From positions 1 to 41,674 of the forward strand of contig CAYQTA010000107.1 of assembly GCA_964420365.1 (NCBI GenBank): a stretch of DNA of 41,674 bases. Reading direction: 5' to 3'. This DNA comes from JAMOQA01 sp964420365. GTDB taxonomy: Bacteria; Acidobacteriota; Polarisedimenticolia; J045. The translations under genes were made by a program, and so were the position numbers. The notes under the pieces are model-generated. The model made no database searches and was not told the DNA's origin. It saw nothing but the letters and a program-made list of their open reading frames with translations. Numbering within the stretch: the stretch's first letter is position 1; every line of letters begins with the position of its first letter. This document shows, in pieces, positions 8,015-16,649 of the stretch.

Positions 8015-9001
8015 ATGAGTGATTCGTCCAGTAAGTCCGCGGCATCGAGGAGGGAACGCCCCTGGCGGGAGGCGTTTCGCCCGCTCCGCCGGAGGCTGCG
8101 GGAACGGGTCCCGGCGGAGGAGATCCGCCGCCTGCACCGGCCCCGTCCCGCGCGGCACTTCGCCGTCCTGGCCCGCCAGCTCGTCCTGTGGGGGGCGGGG
8201 GCCTGGCTCGCCGCCTCGTCCACGAACCCCCTCCTGTGGGTTCCCGGGGCGATCGCCTGCGGCCTCGTCGTCTTCGATTTCACGGTGCTCCTCCACGAGG
8301 TCGTCCACGACGCGGTCTTCCGCCGGAAGAACACCCGGGCCAACCGGCTGCTCGGGCTGCTCTATGCCTTTCCGGTCGGCATCTCGGCGACCCAGTTCAC
8401 CCGGTGGCACCTCGACCACCACGAGGCCCTCGGGAGCGCCACCGGCGACCCGAAGCGGCACCATCTCTCGCCGAAGCGCAACTCCCGCCGGCTCAAGCTG
8501 CTCTACGCCACGCCCGCCCTCTTCGCGATCTACTTCCGGGCGGCGGCCCGGGAGGCCGCCACGTATCCCCCGGACGTACGGCGGGCGATCGCCCGGGAAC
8601 GGCTGGCGAACGCGGCGGGGCACGTCGCGATCCTCGCCCTCGTCGCGGGAACCCTGGGCTGGGGGGTCGCGTTCCGCGCCTACCTCTTCCCCTGGTTCTT
8701 CGTTTTTCCCGTGTTCTTCACGCTGAACCGGCTCGGCCAGCACTACGACATCGACCCGGACGACCCGGCCAGGTGGTCGACCCCGGTCGCCCCGTCGCCG
8801 TTCTGGGACCGGGCGTTCCTCTGGTCGAACTACCACCTGGAGCACCACTGGTACCCGCGGGTGCCGTTCTACGGGCTGCCCCGGCTCCACCGCCTGCTGC
8901 GCCCCGTCTACGCCGAGATCGGCCTGCGTCCGCGGACCTACCGGGAGCTGCTCTGGAACTGGTTCGTCCGGAACCGTCCGCCCCACGCCCGCTGGGAGTA
9001 G
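8015..9001 (+). CDS. Membrane fatty acid desaturase family protein
   Basis: 328 residues. Three histidine clusters of the membrane di-iron desaturase/hydroxylase superfamily are visible: HEVVH at 94-98, HLDHH at 132-136 and HLEHH at 274-278, with an extra QHYD at about 245. Hydrophobic segments flank them (about 50-85, 110-130, 165-180, 205-240), consistent with four membrane passes and the histidines facing the cytoplasm. The expected reaction is oxygen-dependent desaturation or hydroxylation of an acyl chain or other lipid. The exact substrate (fatty acid, carotenoid or sphingolipid-like) cannot be told from the motifs. The length is normal for the family. It appears to stand alone, divergent from the CsgG-family gene, with its own short-spaced promoter. 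Confidence 0.9.
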   Translation: MSDSSSKSAASRRERPWREAFRPLRRRLRERVPAEEIRRLHRPRPARHFAVLARQLVLWGAGAWLAASSTNPLLWVPGAIACGLVVFDFTVLLHEVVHDAVFRRKNTRANRLLGLLYAFPVGISATQFTRWHLDHHEALGSATGDPKRHHLSPKRNSRRLKLLYATPALFAIYFRAAAREAATYPPDVRRAIARERLANAAGHVAILALVAGTLGWGVAFRAYLFPWFFVFPVFFTLNRLGQHYDIDPDDPARWSTPVAPSPFWDRAFLWSNYHLEHHWYPRVPFYGLPRLHRLLRPVYAEIGLRPRTYRELLWNWFVRNRPPHARWE

Positions 9002-9053
9002 CCTTCGCGCCGGTTTCGCCCGTGCGTGGTCGCCGGTGGCGATGCGTGTGGCC

Positions 9054-9100
9054 GCGGGGGGCGGAGCCGCGTACATGGAAGGCGTGGAACCGCGGGTTCC
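9054..9100 (+). promoter_or_regulatory. Second copy of the shared leader element
   Basis: GCGGGGGGC at 9054, GTACATGGA at 9071-9079 and an inverted repeat GGAACC-GCG-GGTTCC at 9086-9100 precede a GGGAGG ribosome site and the ATG at 9116. The box-to-start distance is 45 bases here and 43 bases at the copy before 4028. The hairpin stem has a different sequence but the same place. Confidence 0.5.
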
Positions 9101-9115
9101 GAGGGAGGTCTTCTC

Positions 9116-11083
9116 ATGTCGATCGACCGGCGGGTCATCCTGGCGTGTTCGGCCGTCCTCCTGGCGGCCGCCGTCCCGGCAGCGGCGGGGTCCGGGGCCG
9201 ACCCCAGCTACGACGGGTCGTTCTTCGTCGACGTCACCGACGAGGCCGGGCTCTCGTCCTTCCCGTCGTTCCGGGTCTCGGTCGCCGACGTCAACGGGGA
9301 CGGCTACCCGGACCTGCTGCTCCACCAGCGCTCCGACTGGGAGAACGGCGAGTGGGCCGACCGGGCGTACCTGCTGCTCAACGTCGAGGGGGATGCGCCG
9401 GGCACCCGGAAGTTCGTCGACTTCACGAGCGAGTCCGGGATCCGGGCGAAGCGCGACGGCAGCGCGACCGGCCACCACTCGGACGGCGGGATCTTCGCCG
9501 ACGTGGACAACGACGGCGACCTCGACCTCTTCACGCTGGCGTACCTGCACCGGAGCTACCACTCCCCCTCGGACACGAACGACCTCTACCTGAACGACGG
9601 GGAGGGGCACTTCACCCTCGCGCCGAACTCGCCCTTCCACGAGGAGCCGGTGTGGAACACCGCGGCGGCCGTCTTCGTCGACTGGAACCTGGACGGGAAG
9701 ATCGATCTTTACGTCGGCAACTGGTACATGGACGACGACCTGACGGTGGACCAGCTCTACGAGGGGCACGGGGACGGGTCGTTCACCAACGTCACCCACG
9801 ACGCGGGGATCGACCAGAAGCCGACCTGCGTCTACGCGGTCTCCACGTTCGACTGGAACGACGACGGGTACCCCGACCTGTTCGCCCCGCCCTACAGCCG
9901 GACGAACCTGAACTCGATCCCTGTCCAGTGGCGGAACAACGGCGACGGGACGTTCACCCAGGTCCAGGCGGACACCCACTACGACCAGTACCGGGGGGTG
10001 TGGGGCCAGACGGTCTCGTTCGGCTCGATGCCCCGGGACTTCGACCGGGACGGGGACCAGGACTTCCTCGAGATCATCACCCACGGCAAGGGGGACGGGG
10101 ACGACGGGAACACCCACACGACGGTGGTCCCCAACGTCGCCGGCGTCTTCTCCTGGGACTTCTGGCGGGTCCACGACCGGGGGAACGAGGACCCGGACCT
10201 CGGCCACCACGGGGATCACTACGCCACCTGGTTCGACTACGACGGGGACGGGCTCGTCGACTTCGCCCTCACCGAGAGCGGCTACGACAACAACCGGCTC
10301 TACCTCTTTCACCACCTGCCGGACGACACGTTCGAGCCGGCGACCGTCGGCTCGGGTCTCAACGTGATCAACGAAGAGAACCTTCCGGCCCACAACGTGA
10401 TCGCGTTCGACTACGACCTGGACGGGGACGAGGACCTGATCGTCGGCATCGCCGACACGACCCACTCGCCGCGCCTGTTCCGCAACGACCTGGGGAACAC
10501 CCGGCACTGGATCACGATCCGCCTCGAGGGGGGCGGGGGGGATGGCCAGGCGAACCGGGCCGCGATCGGGGCGAAGGTCGAGGTGATCGCCGGCGGGACG
10601 ACCTGGACGCGGGAGGTCTACGCCGGGAACGGCCACATGGGCCCGATGCACCCGCTGGCCCTCACGTTCGGCCTCGGGGACGTCACCTCGATCGACACGA
10701 TCCGGGTCCGCTGGCCGAACGCGTCGCTCTCCACGACGGAACTCCACGACGTGGCGGTCGACCAGTTCCTGACGATCCGCGAGGCCGGGGGCTGCACGGG
10801 CCCGCCGGCGGATCCCACCGGCCTCCTGGTCGACAAGGCGTCGGATGACGTGAAGCTGACCTGGGACGAACCCGGCGACCCGGAGGTCACGTCGTGGAAC
10901 GTCTGGCGGGAAGACCATCCCGACCCGTCCGACTGGTCGTCGCCCCACGCCGACGGGGTGACCGACGAGGACCCGGGGACCGGGGGGATCCAGTGGACCG
11001 ACGCCGGCGCGGCGGCGGACGGGGAGACCTGGTTCTACCTGGTGACCGCGGTCAACGCCTGCGGCGAGTCGCCCCTGCGCTGA
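9116..11083 (+). CDS. Exported FG-GAP/VCBS repeat protein with ASPIC/UnbV domain
   Basis: 655 residues. The start at 9116 is preceded by GGGAGG and followed by a signal peptide (residues 1-24). Seven calcium-loop repeats of the form DxNxDGxxDL are visible, for example DVNGDGYPDLLL, DVDNDGDLDLFT, DWNLDGKIDLYV and DYDLDGDEDLIV, indicating an integrin-like beta-propeller over about residues 30-460. An ASPIC/UnbV domain follows at about 470-560 (IGAKVEVIAGGTTW to IRVRWPNASL). The last 95 residues look like a fibronectin type III module (GLLVDKASDDVKLTW). It is probably extracellular or surface-attached, and ligands are unknown. An upstream in-frame start (9026) is rejected because it would bury the signal peptide. 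It converges on the saccharopine dehydrogenase gene with 7 bases between stops. Confidence 0.88.
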   Translation: MSIDRRVILACSAVLLAAAVPAAAGSGADPSYDGSFFVDVTDEAGLSSFPSFRVSVADVNGDGYPDLLLHQRSDWENGEWADRAYLLLNVEGDAPGTRKFVDFTSESGIRAKRDGSATGHHSDGGIFADVDNDGDLDLFTLAYLHRSYHSPSDTNDLYLNDGEGHFTLAPNSPFHEEPVWNTAAAVFVDWNLDGKIDLYVGNWYMDDDLTVDQLYEGHGDGSFTNVTHDAGIDQKPTCVYAVSTFDWNDDGYPDLFAPPYSRTNLNSIPVQWRNNGDGTFTQVQADTHYDQYRGVWGQTVSFGSMPRDFDRDGDQDFLEIITHGKGDGDDGNTHTTVVPNVAGVFSWDFWRVHDRGNEDPDLGHHGDHYATWFDYDGDGLVDFALTESGYDNNRLYLFHHLPDDTFEPATVGSGLNVINEENLPAHNVIAFDYDLDGDEDLIVGIADTTHSPRLFRNDLGNTRHWITIRLEGGGGDGQANRAAIGAKVEVIAGGTTWTREVYAGNGHMGPMHPLALTFGLGDVTSIDTIRVRWPNASLSTTELHDVAVDQFLTIREAGGCTGPPADPTGLLVDKASDDVKLTWDEPGDPEVTSWNVWREDHPDPSDWSSPHADGVTDEDPGTGGIQWTDAGAAADGETWFYLVTAVNACGESPLR

Positions 11084-11090
11084 GCGCCCG

Positions 11091-12488
11091 TCAGGCCGGG
11101 TCGCCGGTGGAGACCGGGGCGCCCCCGCCCCGGACGATGGAGCTCGGCCCTTCCCGGGACTCGATCAGCCGGATCCCGTGCTCCGCCAGCTCCGCGAGGA
11201 TCGGCTCGTAGAGGTCCGGCGTCGTCGGCAGCCGCACGCCGGGATCCGCCACCTTCCCCTCGAGGATCAGCCGGGTCGCGATCGCCGCCGGGAGCCCGAC
11301 CGTCCGCGCCATCGCGCTGTCCCCGCGCGCTTCCCCGAACGCGAGCAGCGTCACGGTGACCCGGGAGGGGCGGGTTTCCCCGTCCGCCACGACCAGGAAC
11401 TCGTCGTGGAGGACGACCATGTCCCGCTCGCCGGGGCGGTAGCGGAGCCGTTCCTCCATCCGGGCAACGAGGGCGTCGAGCGGCGTCCTCGCGCCGGGAG
11501 GAAGGGGCTCCTCGGCGAAGAGCCCGAGCCAGTCGAAGCGGCGCATCGGTTCCGAGGCGAGGCCGATTCCCAGTTTCCGGGCCACCGCCTCCCGCGGGTC
11601 CTCCCCGCGCCGGCCGCCGGCGAGGCGCCGCATCAGCCCCGCCCAGGTCTCTCCCGCGAGGTCCATCTCCGCGAGGTCGAGGAGCCCGAGGGCGGCGAGC
11701 TGCTTGAACGTGACGCAGTGCCCGGGATAGCGCAGCGTGCCGCGGAACATCGTGCGGATGCCGGCGAGGCCGTACTTCTCGACGTAGACGGTCGCGTCCC
11801 GGTTCGGGTAGGACTGGAGGCGGCCGACCTCGGCGATGTCCAGGTAGTGGCAGTTGTCGAAGAGCCTCTCCGGCGGCACGTCGACCACCCGGCCCTCGAA
11901 CAGGTAGCGGGCCGGGTTCCGGGCGGCGAGGAGCACCCCCCGCGGGTTCCAGGAGAACTTGTATCCCCACGGGTTGTCGTTGACCTCGGGCGCCGGCAGA
12001 CCCCCGCAGTAGCTGTGCAGGGCGACGAGCCGCCCTCCTTCCTCCCGCACCCGGTGGATCACCCGCATCGCGGCCATGTGGTCGATCCCCGGGTCGAGTC
12101 CGCACTCGTTGAGCAGGACGACGCCCCGCTCCCGGGCCCGGGCGTCGAGGCTCCGCATCTCGTCCGAGACGTAGGACGTCGTCACCAGGTGCGTCCGGTA
12201 CTCGACGCAGGTCCGGCCCACCACCGGGTGGAACGACGCGGGGAGCAGGCTGACGACCACGTCCGCCTCCTCGACCAGCTCCTCGAGCGCCGTCATGTCC
12301 CCGGGCACGTCGAGGCCGACCCCGTGGCCCCGCGGATGGTTCCCCACCAGCTCCCGCGCCCGTGAGACGACCTGGGAGGCGACCGTGACCGTCGCCCCCC
12401 GCTCGAGCAGGTAACGGACGAGGGGCGGGGCCACGAGGCCCGCCCCCAGCACGAGGACCCGCGCGTCCCGTCCCGGCTCCGCCGTCAT
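11091..12488 (-). CDS. Saccharopine dehydrogenase (glutamate-forming type)
   Basis: 465 residues. The start at 12488 has GGAGGAGG 6 bases upstream. An N-terminal Rossmann dinucleotide site (RVLVLGAGLVAPPLVRYL, residues about 10-27) is followed by DVVVSLLPASFH, VTTSYVSDEM and NECGLDPGIDHMAA, the signature stretches of the saccharopine dehydrogenase family. The later GGLPAPEVNDNPWGYKFSW is also typical of the Lys9/AASS C-terminal half. It is expected to oxidise saccharopine to glutamate and 2-aminoadipate semialdehyde with NAD(P)+. The lysine-ketoglutarate reductase gene ends 37 bases upstream on the same strand, so the two form an operon covering the first two steps of lysine catabolism that animals and plants fuse in one protein. 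No semialdehyde dehydrogenase is in the window. Confidence 0.92.
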   Translation of the reverse strand: MTAEPGRDARVLVLGAGLVAPPLVRYLLERGATVTVASQVVSRARELVGNHPRGHGVGLDVPGDMTALEELVEEADVVVSLLPASFHPVVGRTCVEYRTHLVTTSYVSDEMRSLDARARERGVVLLNECGLDPGIDHMAAMRVIHRVREEGGRLVALHSYCGGLPAPEVNDNPWGYKFSWNPRGVLLAARNPARYLFEGRVVDVPPERLFDNCHYLDIAEVGRLQSYPNRDATVYVEKYGLAGIRTMFRGTLRYPGHCVTFKQLAALGLLDLAEMDLAGETWAGLMRRLAGGRRGEDPREAVARKLGIGLASEPMRRFDWLGLFAEEPLPPGARTPLDALVARMEERLRYRPGERDMVVLHDEFLVVADGETRPSRVTVTLLAFGEARGDSAMARTVGLPAAIATRLILEGKVADPGVRLPTTPDLYEPILAELAEHGIRLIESREGPSSIVRGGGAPVSTGDPA

Positions 12489-12525
12489 CGCCGTCCTCCT
12501 CCGCCGCCGTGGCGGCCGGGGCGTC

Positions 12526-13875
12526 TCAGGAGGCGTTCCGCAGCTCCCGGTTCCCGGGGCCGCCCGGCAGGAGGGCGGCCAGGTGGGCATGCCGCGGCAT
12601 CAGCTCGCCCCGGTGGGCGATCACCGCGCGGCGGAGCGGCGCGGGAAGCCGCTCGAGGTCGAGCCCTTCCGGCCCGAGGGCCCGCGCCAGCGCCGGCACG
12701 AACGGGGCGAGCGCCCCGGAGAACTCCTCGGACGCTTCCCGGGGAAGTTCACAGGGAAGGTTGTCGACGGCCAGGACGACCGGGCCGCGACCGGTCCAGG
12801 CGCCGTCCACCACCTCGTCCCGGTCCGGGAGGTAGAGGTAGGTCGGCCGGTCGGGATCCGTCGGCTTCACCGTCGCCTCGACCGAGCCGCGGATGTCGCA
12901 GGTGATGTCGTCGATCAGCCGCAGCCGGGGGGAGCGGTCGCCGGCCCAGAGCTCCGCCAGCATCTCCCGGGTGACGAGCCGCGGGAAACGGGGCTCCCAG
13001 TAGAGGGCGTTGACCAGGACGGCCAGGTGGGGCAGGAACTCCCCGAGCCGACTCTCGTACCGCCCGGGGTGAGCGTCCAGTTCCTCCAGGTCGAACCCCC
13101 CGTCCTCCTTCCGGCGGTACATGTGCTCCTTGCGGAACGTCGTGACGTACACGTGCCGCCGGTGGGCCGGCGCGGGTTCGGTCAGCAGGGCCGAGAGATC
13201 CTCCGGCGCGACCTCGCGAACCGGCAGCAGGTCGAGGATCTCCCGGGCACCCCGGGCGACGCGGCCGTAGCCGGTGATGCCGAAGACGAGGGGAGCGACC
13301 TCCACCGGGAGCCCCTCGTCCGCGATCCGTCGACCGAGCCGCTCCGTCGCCGCCTTCGCCGCCGCCAGGTCCGGGAACTCCCAGGCCCGGCGCGCGGACG
13401 CGAACGGCGTGGCGAATCCCTCCTCCTCGAGGCGCCGGCCCAGGGCCCAGAGGCCGTCGAGCATTCCCGCGAGGCCGGCGAAGTGGCCGAAGGCGACCAG
13501 GCGCCGGCCCTCGTCGTCGGTGATCAGCTCGTAGTCGATCAGGGTCGCGCGCTTCCGCAGGATCTCCGCCAGCATCTCCATGTTGGCCGGCTGGCCCTTC
13601 ATCGTGTGGGAGAAGAACAGGTAGACGCCGCCTTCCCGGAAGAAGGTCCGGGGCATTTCCTTCACTCCCATCACGAGGAAGCAGCCCGAGAGGTCCTCCC
13701 GGACCTCGGCCCCCGCGCGAACGTACTCGGCGTCGGTGAAGACCCGGATCGGTGACGGCTGGACCGCGACCCCGATCCCCTGGTCCACCAGGTGCCGAAC
13801 GGCGGCCGGGGTGAGCGGGACGCGGCGTTCCCAGCGGTTCTTGTCCTCGCGGCGGATCCCGATGGTGCAGTCCAT
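12526..13875 (-). CDS. Lysine-ketoglutarate reductase (saccharopine dehydrogenase, lysine-forming)
   Basis: 449 residues. The start at 13875 is supported by GGGGAGGAACCTC directly upstream. The N-terminus IGIRREDKNRWERRVPLTP is the hallmark of the reductase half of the AASS/LKR-SDH enzyme and shares the alanine dehydrogenase/transhydrogenase N-terminal fold. LFFSHTMKGQ and DYELITDDEGRRLVAFG are further family stretches, followed by a Rossmann-like region with VFGITGYGRVARGAREIL. ITCDIRGSVEATVK near the C-terminus is also typical. It should condense lysine and 2-oxoglutarate to saccharopine using NADPH. The upstream region is shared with the divergent TPR/CHAT gene and holds a 14-base perfect palindrome. 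An upstream in-frame extension to 14193 is rejected: it is arginine/alanine-rich and lacks family similarity. Confidence 0.92.
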   Translation of the reverse strand: MDCTIGIRREDKNRWERRVPLTPAAVRHLVDQGIGVAVQPSPIRVFTDAEYVRAGAEVREDLSGCFLVMGVKEMPRTFFREGGVYLFFSHTMKGQPANMEMLAEILRKRATLIDYELITDDEGRRLVAFGHFAGLAGMLDGLWALGRRLEEEGFATPFASARRAWEFPDLAAAKAATERLGRRIADEGLPVEVAPLVFGITGYGRVARGAREILDLLPVREVAPEDLSALLTEPAPAHRRHVYVTTFRKEHMYRRKEDGGFDLEELDAHPGRYESRLGEFLPHLAVLVNALYWEPRFPRLVTREMLAELWAGDRSPRLRLIDDITCDIRGSVEATVKPTDPDRPTYLYLPDRDEVVDGAWTGRGPVVLAVDNLPCELPREASEEFSGALAPFVPALARALGPEGLDLERLPAPLRRAVIAHRGELMPRHAHLAALLPGGPGNRELRNAS

Positions 13876-13919
13876 GAGGTTCCTCCCCGTGGGTGGCCGT
13901 TCCATATTCTGTTGTCGTT

Positions 13920-13933
13920 GTTCGGGCCCGAAC
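13920..13933. promoter_or_regulatory. Perfect 14-base palindrome between lysine operon and TPR/CHAT gene
   Basis: GTTCGGGCCCGAAC lies 44 bases upstream of the reductase start, in the 205-base divergent region. A perfect TTGACA occurs on the minus strand at 13988-13993 and could be the lysine operon -35 box, although no convincing -10 box follows at the right distance. The palindrome is a candidate operator. The identity of any regulator is unknown. Confidence 0.35.
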
Positions 13934-14034
13934 GAACGCGGGCCCTGCACGAGAACTCCGAACGTTTTCTGGCGGTCGACCGCGAGGTTGTCAAGGGCGC
14001 CCGGAACCCCGGTGCGGCGGGGCCCCGGGAGGGC

Positions 14035-14040
14035 TATCTT
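14035..14040 (+). promoter_or_regulatory. Putative -10 box TATCTT for the TPR/CHAT-like gene
   Basis: TATCTT ends 40 bases before the ATG at 14081 and would give a leader of about 35 bases carrying the GGGAGGAGGG ribosome site. No clear -35 box is visible at the expected distance. Confidence 0.35.
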
Positions 14041-14080
14041 TCCCCCGTCCCGGGGCCCCGGGGAGGAGGGACCCGTACCG

Positions 14081-16645
14081 ATGAAGCGCCGGATCCTGCC
14101 AGTCGTCCTCGCCGCCGCCGTGCTCGTGCCGGCGGCCGCCGCCCCGGAAGCCCCCGCCCTCGAGGTCCAGCGCCGGGTGGCCCGCCGGATCACCCTCGCC
14201 GGCTCCGCCGCCCTTGCTCCCGATCCGGCGCACGGGGGGCGCCTCCCCGGGGGAGCGGCCGCCCGTGCCTATGCCCGGGCTCTCTGGCACCTGGCCCGTG
14301 GCGAGGAAAAGGGCGCGCGCTCCGTGCTGGTCGGGGGGCTTTCCGCCGCGGACGTGGACCCGGACCTCCGGGCCGCGATGGCCGAGCTCCTGGTGGAACT
14401 CGGCCCGGGAGCGGCCGGACGGGAGGCCCTGGCGGGTGCCGGTGGCGGCAGCCCGGGGGCGCTGTACGCGCTGGCCCGGGAGGAGCGGTGTGACGAGGTC
14501 CGGGCCCGGCTCGAGGAGAGAACGGCGGCCCTGCCGGCGGCGCCCGGGGCCCGCGTGCTCGCGGCGCGGGCCCTGGCCCGCTGCGGGTCGCCCGGGCAGG
14601 CCCTCGCGCTCCTCGCGCCCGTGCGGGCGGCTGAGGATCCTCACCGTCGCTCCGACCCCCGCGTCGCGCTGGCCGCCGGGGAGATCCTCCTCGCCGCGGG
14701 AGACGCCGCGGCCGGGCGGGCGTGGTGCGAGGGGGCCGCGGATCGCTCGGTGGGACTTCCCCTCCTCCACCACCGGGCCGCCGCCTGTGCCGCCGCCGCG
14801 GCCGCCCGGGAGGGGTTCCTGCCCGGCGCCTACCACCGCTGGATCGCCGGCCACCTGGAGGCCGCGCGCGACCCGGCGCTGCCGGCCCGGGACCGGGTCC
14901 GCGCCGCCCTCGCGGCCGCCTGGGCGGCGCTGGACCGGGGGCACCCGGGCAAGGCCGCCGAGGGGCTCGAGGCCCTGGATGCCGTGCGGGGCGTCCCGGT
15001 CGCGCCCGGGGAGCGTGCGACGCTCCGCCTGCTGCGCGGGATGCTGCTCCTCCGGGTGGAGCGGGTGCGAGAGGGGAAGAGCCTCCTCCGAACGGTGCGC
15101 CGGGAGGGGGAGGGTGACCTGGCCGTGCTCGGGGCCTTCGCCGCCGCGATGGAAGCGGAGGCCGAGGGGGACGTGGCCGGCGCGGTGCGGGAGTACGGGC
15201 GGGCGGAACAGCTCGCGCGGGGACGTGGCATCCCGGAACTGGTCCTCTCGGCGGTGGTCGAGCAGTACCGGCTCGAGGCCCGGCCGGGGGAAGTGGCCCT
15301 GGCCCGCCTCGAGGTGCTGCGGCCCCTGCGGGAATGGCCGGGGGGAGACGCCTGGGGCAACCCCTGGGCGGACCCGGGGCTCCCGCGCCGGGCCGTCCAG
15401 GTCGTCCTCGACCGGGTGCTCGCGGCCGGGGCGGAAGGCGAGGCCCAGCTCGTCCGGGTCCTCTCCCTGGCCGAGGAGCTGCGGTCCGCCCTCGGGATGC
15501 GAATCGCCCGCCAGACGGACGTGCCGGAGATCGACCGGCTGCAGCGACAGCTCGCGGCCCAGGACGCGGGGATGGCCCTGTTCGTCCTCGGGGAGACCCG
15601 GAGCTGGGCGTTCTTCCTCAAGCCGGGGGAGATCTCCCTCGAGACGTTGCCCGCGGGGGACACGCTCCGGGAATGGATCGGTCCGCTGGGGGAGGGGAGG
15701 ACCCTGCCTGCCGGGGGACGTCCCCAGGCCGGGTCCCTGGTCGGCCCCCTCGCGAACTTTCCCCGGGACGCCCAGCTCCTGATCGTGCCGGACGGGTTCC
15801 TGTTCGGCGTGCCCTGGGCGGAGATGCCGGCTCCCGGCGCGTTCGACCGGGAGGCCTGCTGCCTCGGACAGTTGTTCCAGCCGGCGGTGCTGCCGTCCCT
15901 GGCGCGGTTGCTTGCGGCCTTTCCCGTCGGCGTGGCCGAGACCCGGGAGGAGGCTCACCTCCTCGCGGTCGGGCTGGACGGACTTCCCGGCATCCCGGGG
16001 GACCCGCGGGTGCCGGGCCTGGTCCGGTTCGCCTCCTTCCGGGCGGTGGACGCGGACGCGACGCCGGTGGATGACCTGCTCCTCGAACTGCGGGGGGCGC
16101 GGGACGTGCTCCACCTGGGGCTCCCGCTCCTGCTGGCCGGCAGGGAGGCCCGCCGGTTCGTCCTCGGGGTTCACGGGAAGGGCGGAGAACTCCTGGCCCT
16201 CTCCCTGGACCGGTTCCAGGTGGCGGGGGAGCGCCGGGAACTCGTCGTCCTCGACCCCCGGGACGGGTTCGCGGACGACCCGGTCTCGCGGGCCCGCGCG
16301 GCGTGTCTCCTCGTCGGTCGCGGGGCCCGGGCGGCGGTGGTCAGCCTGGCGGACCTGCCGCCGGGCCGGGCGGCCACCGGGTGGAAGGAGTTCTACGGGA
16401 GGCTCGGCCGGGGCAGGACCGTCTTCGAGGCGCTGCGTCCCCTGCTCGAGGAACTGCGGGAGGACGGGACCGCGGCCCTCGCCGTGGTCGGGCGGCCGGA
16501 CGTCCGGGTCGTGCCGCCACCGCGGGTCCGCTGGCCGTTCTGGGTCTCTCTCGGGTCGGCGCTGCTGATCCTGGCCGTCGTGTTCTGGCGGTTGTTCCGG
16601 CGCCCGCGCGACCCGTTCGACGTGGAGCCGCCCGAGACCGAGTGA
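14081..16645 (+). CDS. Membrane-anchored TPR/CHAT-like protein lacking the catalytic pair
   Basis: 854 residues. The start at 14081 follows GGGAGGAGGG by 10 bases. A signal peptide or N-terminal membrane segment spans residues 5-22. Residues about 40-480 are alanine/leucine-rich helical repeats of TPR type. Residues about 500-810 follow the layout of a CHAT (caspase-like) domain: LFVLGETRSWAFFLK, LLIVPDGFLFGVPWAEM, DVLHLGLP, ELVVLDPRDG and GRGARAAVVSL. In active CHAT domains the third stretch reads HxxTHG and the fourth LSAC. Here the catalytic His position is P682 and the Cys position is R727, so proteolysis is not expected. One membrane helix (about residues 822-842) is followed by an acidic tail. 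It converges on the cNMP-binding gene with 4 bases between stops. It may act as a scaffold or sensor. Confidence 0.78.
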   Translation: MKRRILPVVLAAAVLVPAAAAPEAPALEVQRRVARRITLAGSAALAPDPAHGGRLPGGAAARAYARALWHLARGEEKGARSVLVGGLSAADVDPDLRAAMAELLVELGPGAAGREALAGAGGGSPGALYALAREERCDEVRARLEERTAALPAAPGARVLAARALARCGSPGQALALLAPVRAAEDPHRRSDPRVALAAGEILLAAGDAAAGRAWCEGAADRSVGLPLLHHRAAACAAAAAAREGFLPGAYHRWIAGHLEAARDPALPARDRVRAALAAAWAALDRGHPGKAAEGLEALDAVRGVPVAPGERATLRLLRGMLLLRVERVREGKSLLRTVRREGEGDLAVLGAFAAAMEAEAEGDVAGAVREYGRAEQLARGRGIPELVLSAVVEQYRLEARPGEVALARLEVLRPLREWPGGDAWGNPWADPGLPRRAVQVVLDRVLAAGAEGEAQLVRVLSLAEELRSALGMRIARQTDVPEIDRLQRQLAAQDAGMALFVLGETRSWAFFLKPGEISLETLPAGDTLREWIGPLGEGRTLPAGGRPQAGSLVGPLANFPRDAQLLIVPDGFLFGVPWAEMPAPGAFDREACCLGQLFQPAVLPSLARLLAAFPVGVAETREEAHLLAVGLDGLPGIPGDPRVPGLVRFASFRAVDADATPVDDLLLELRGARDVLHLGLPLLLAGREARRFVLGVHGKGGELLALSLDRFQVAGERRELVVLDPRDGFADDPVSRARAACLLVGRGARAAVVSLADLPPGRAATGWKEFYGRLGRGRTVFEALRPLLEELREDGTAALAVVGRPDVRVVPPPRVRWPFWVSLGSALLILAVVFWRLFRRPRDPFDVEPPETE

Positions 16646-16649
16646 CGGC

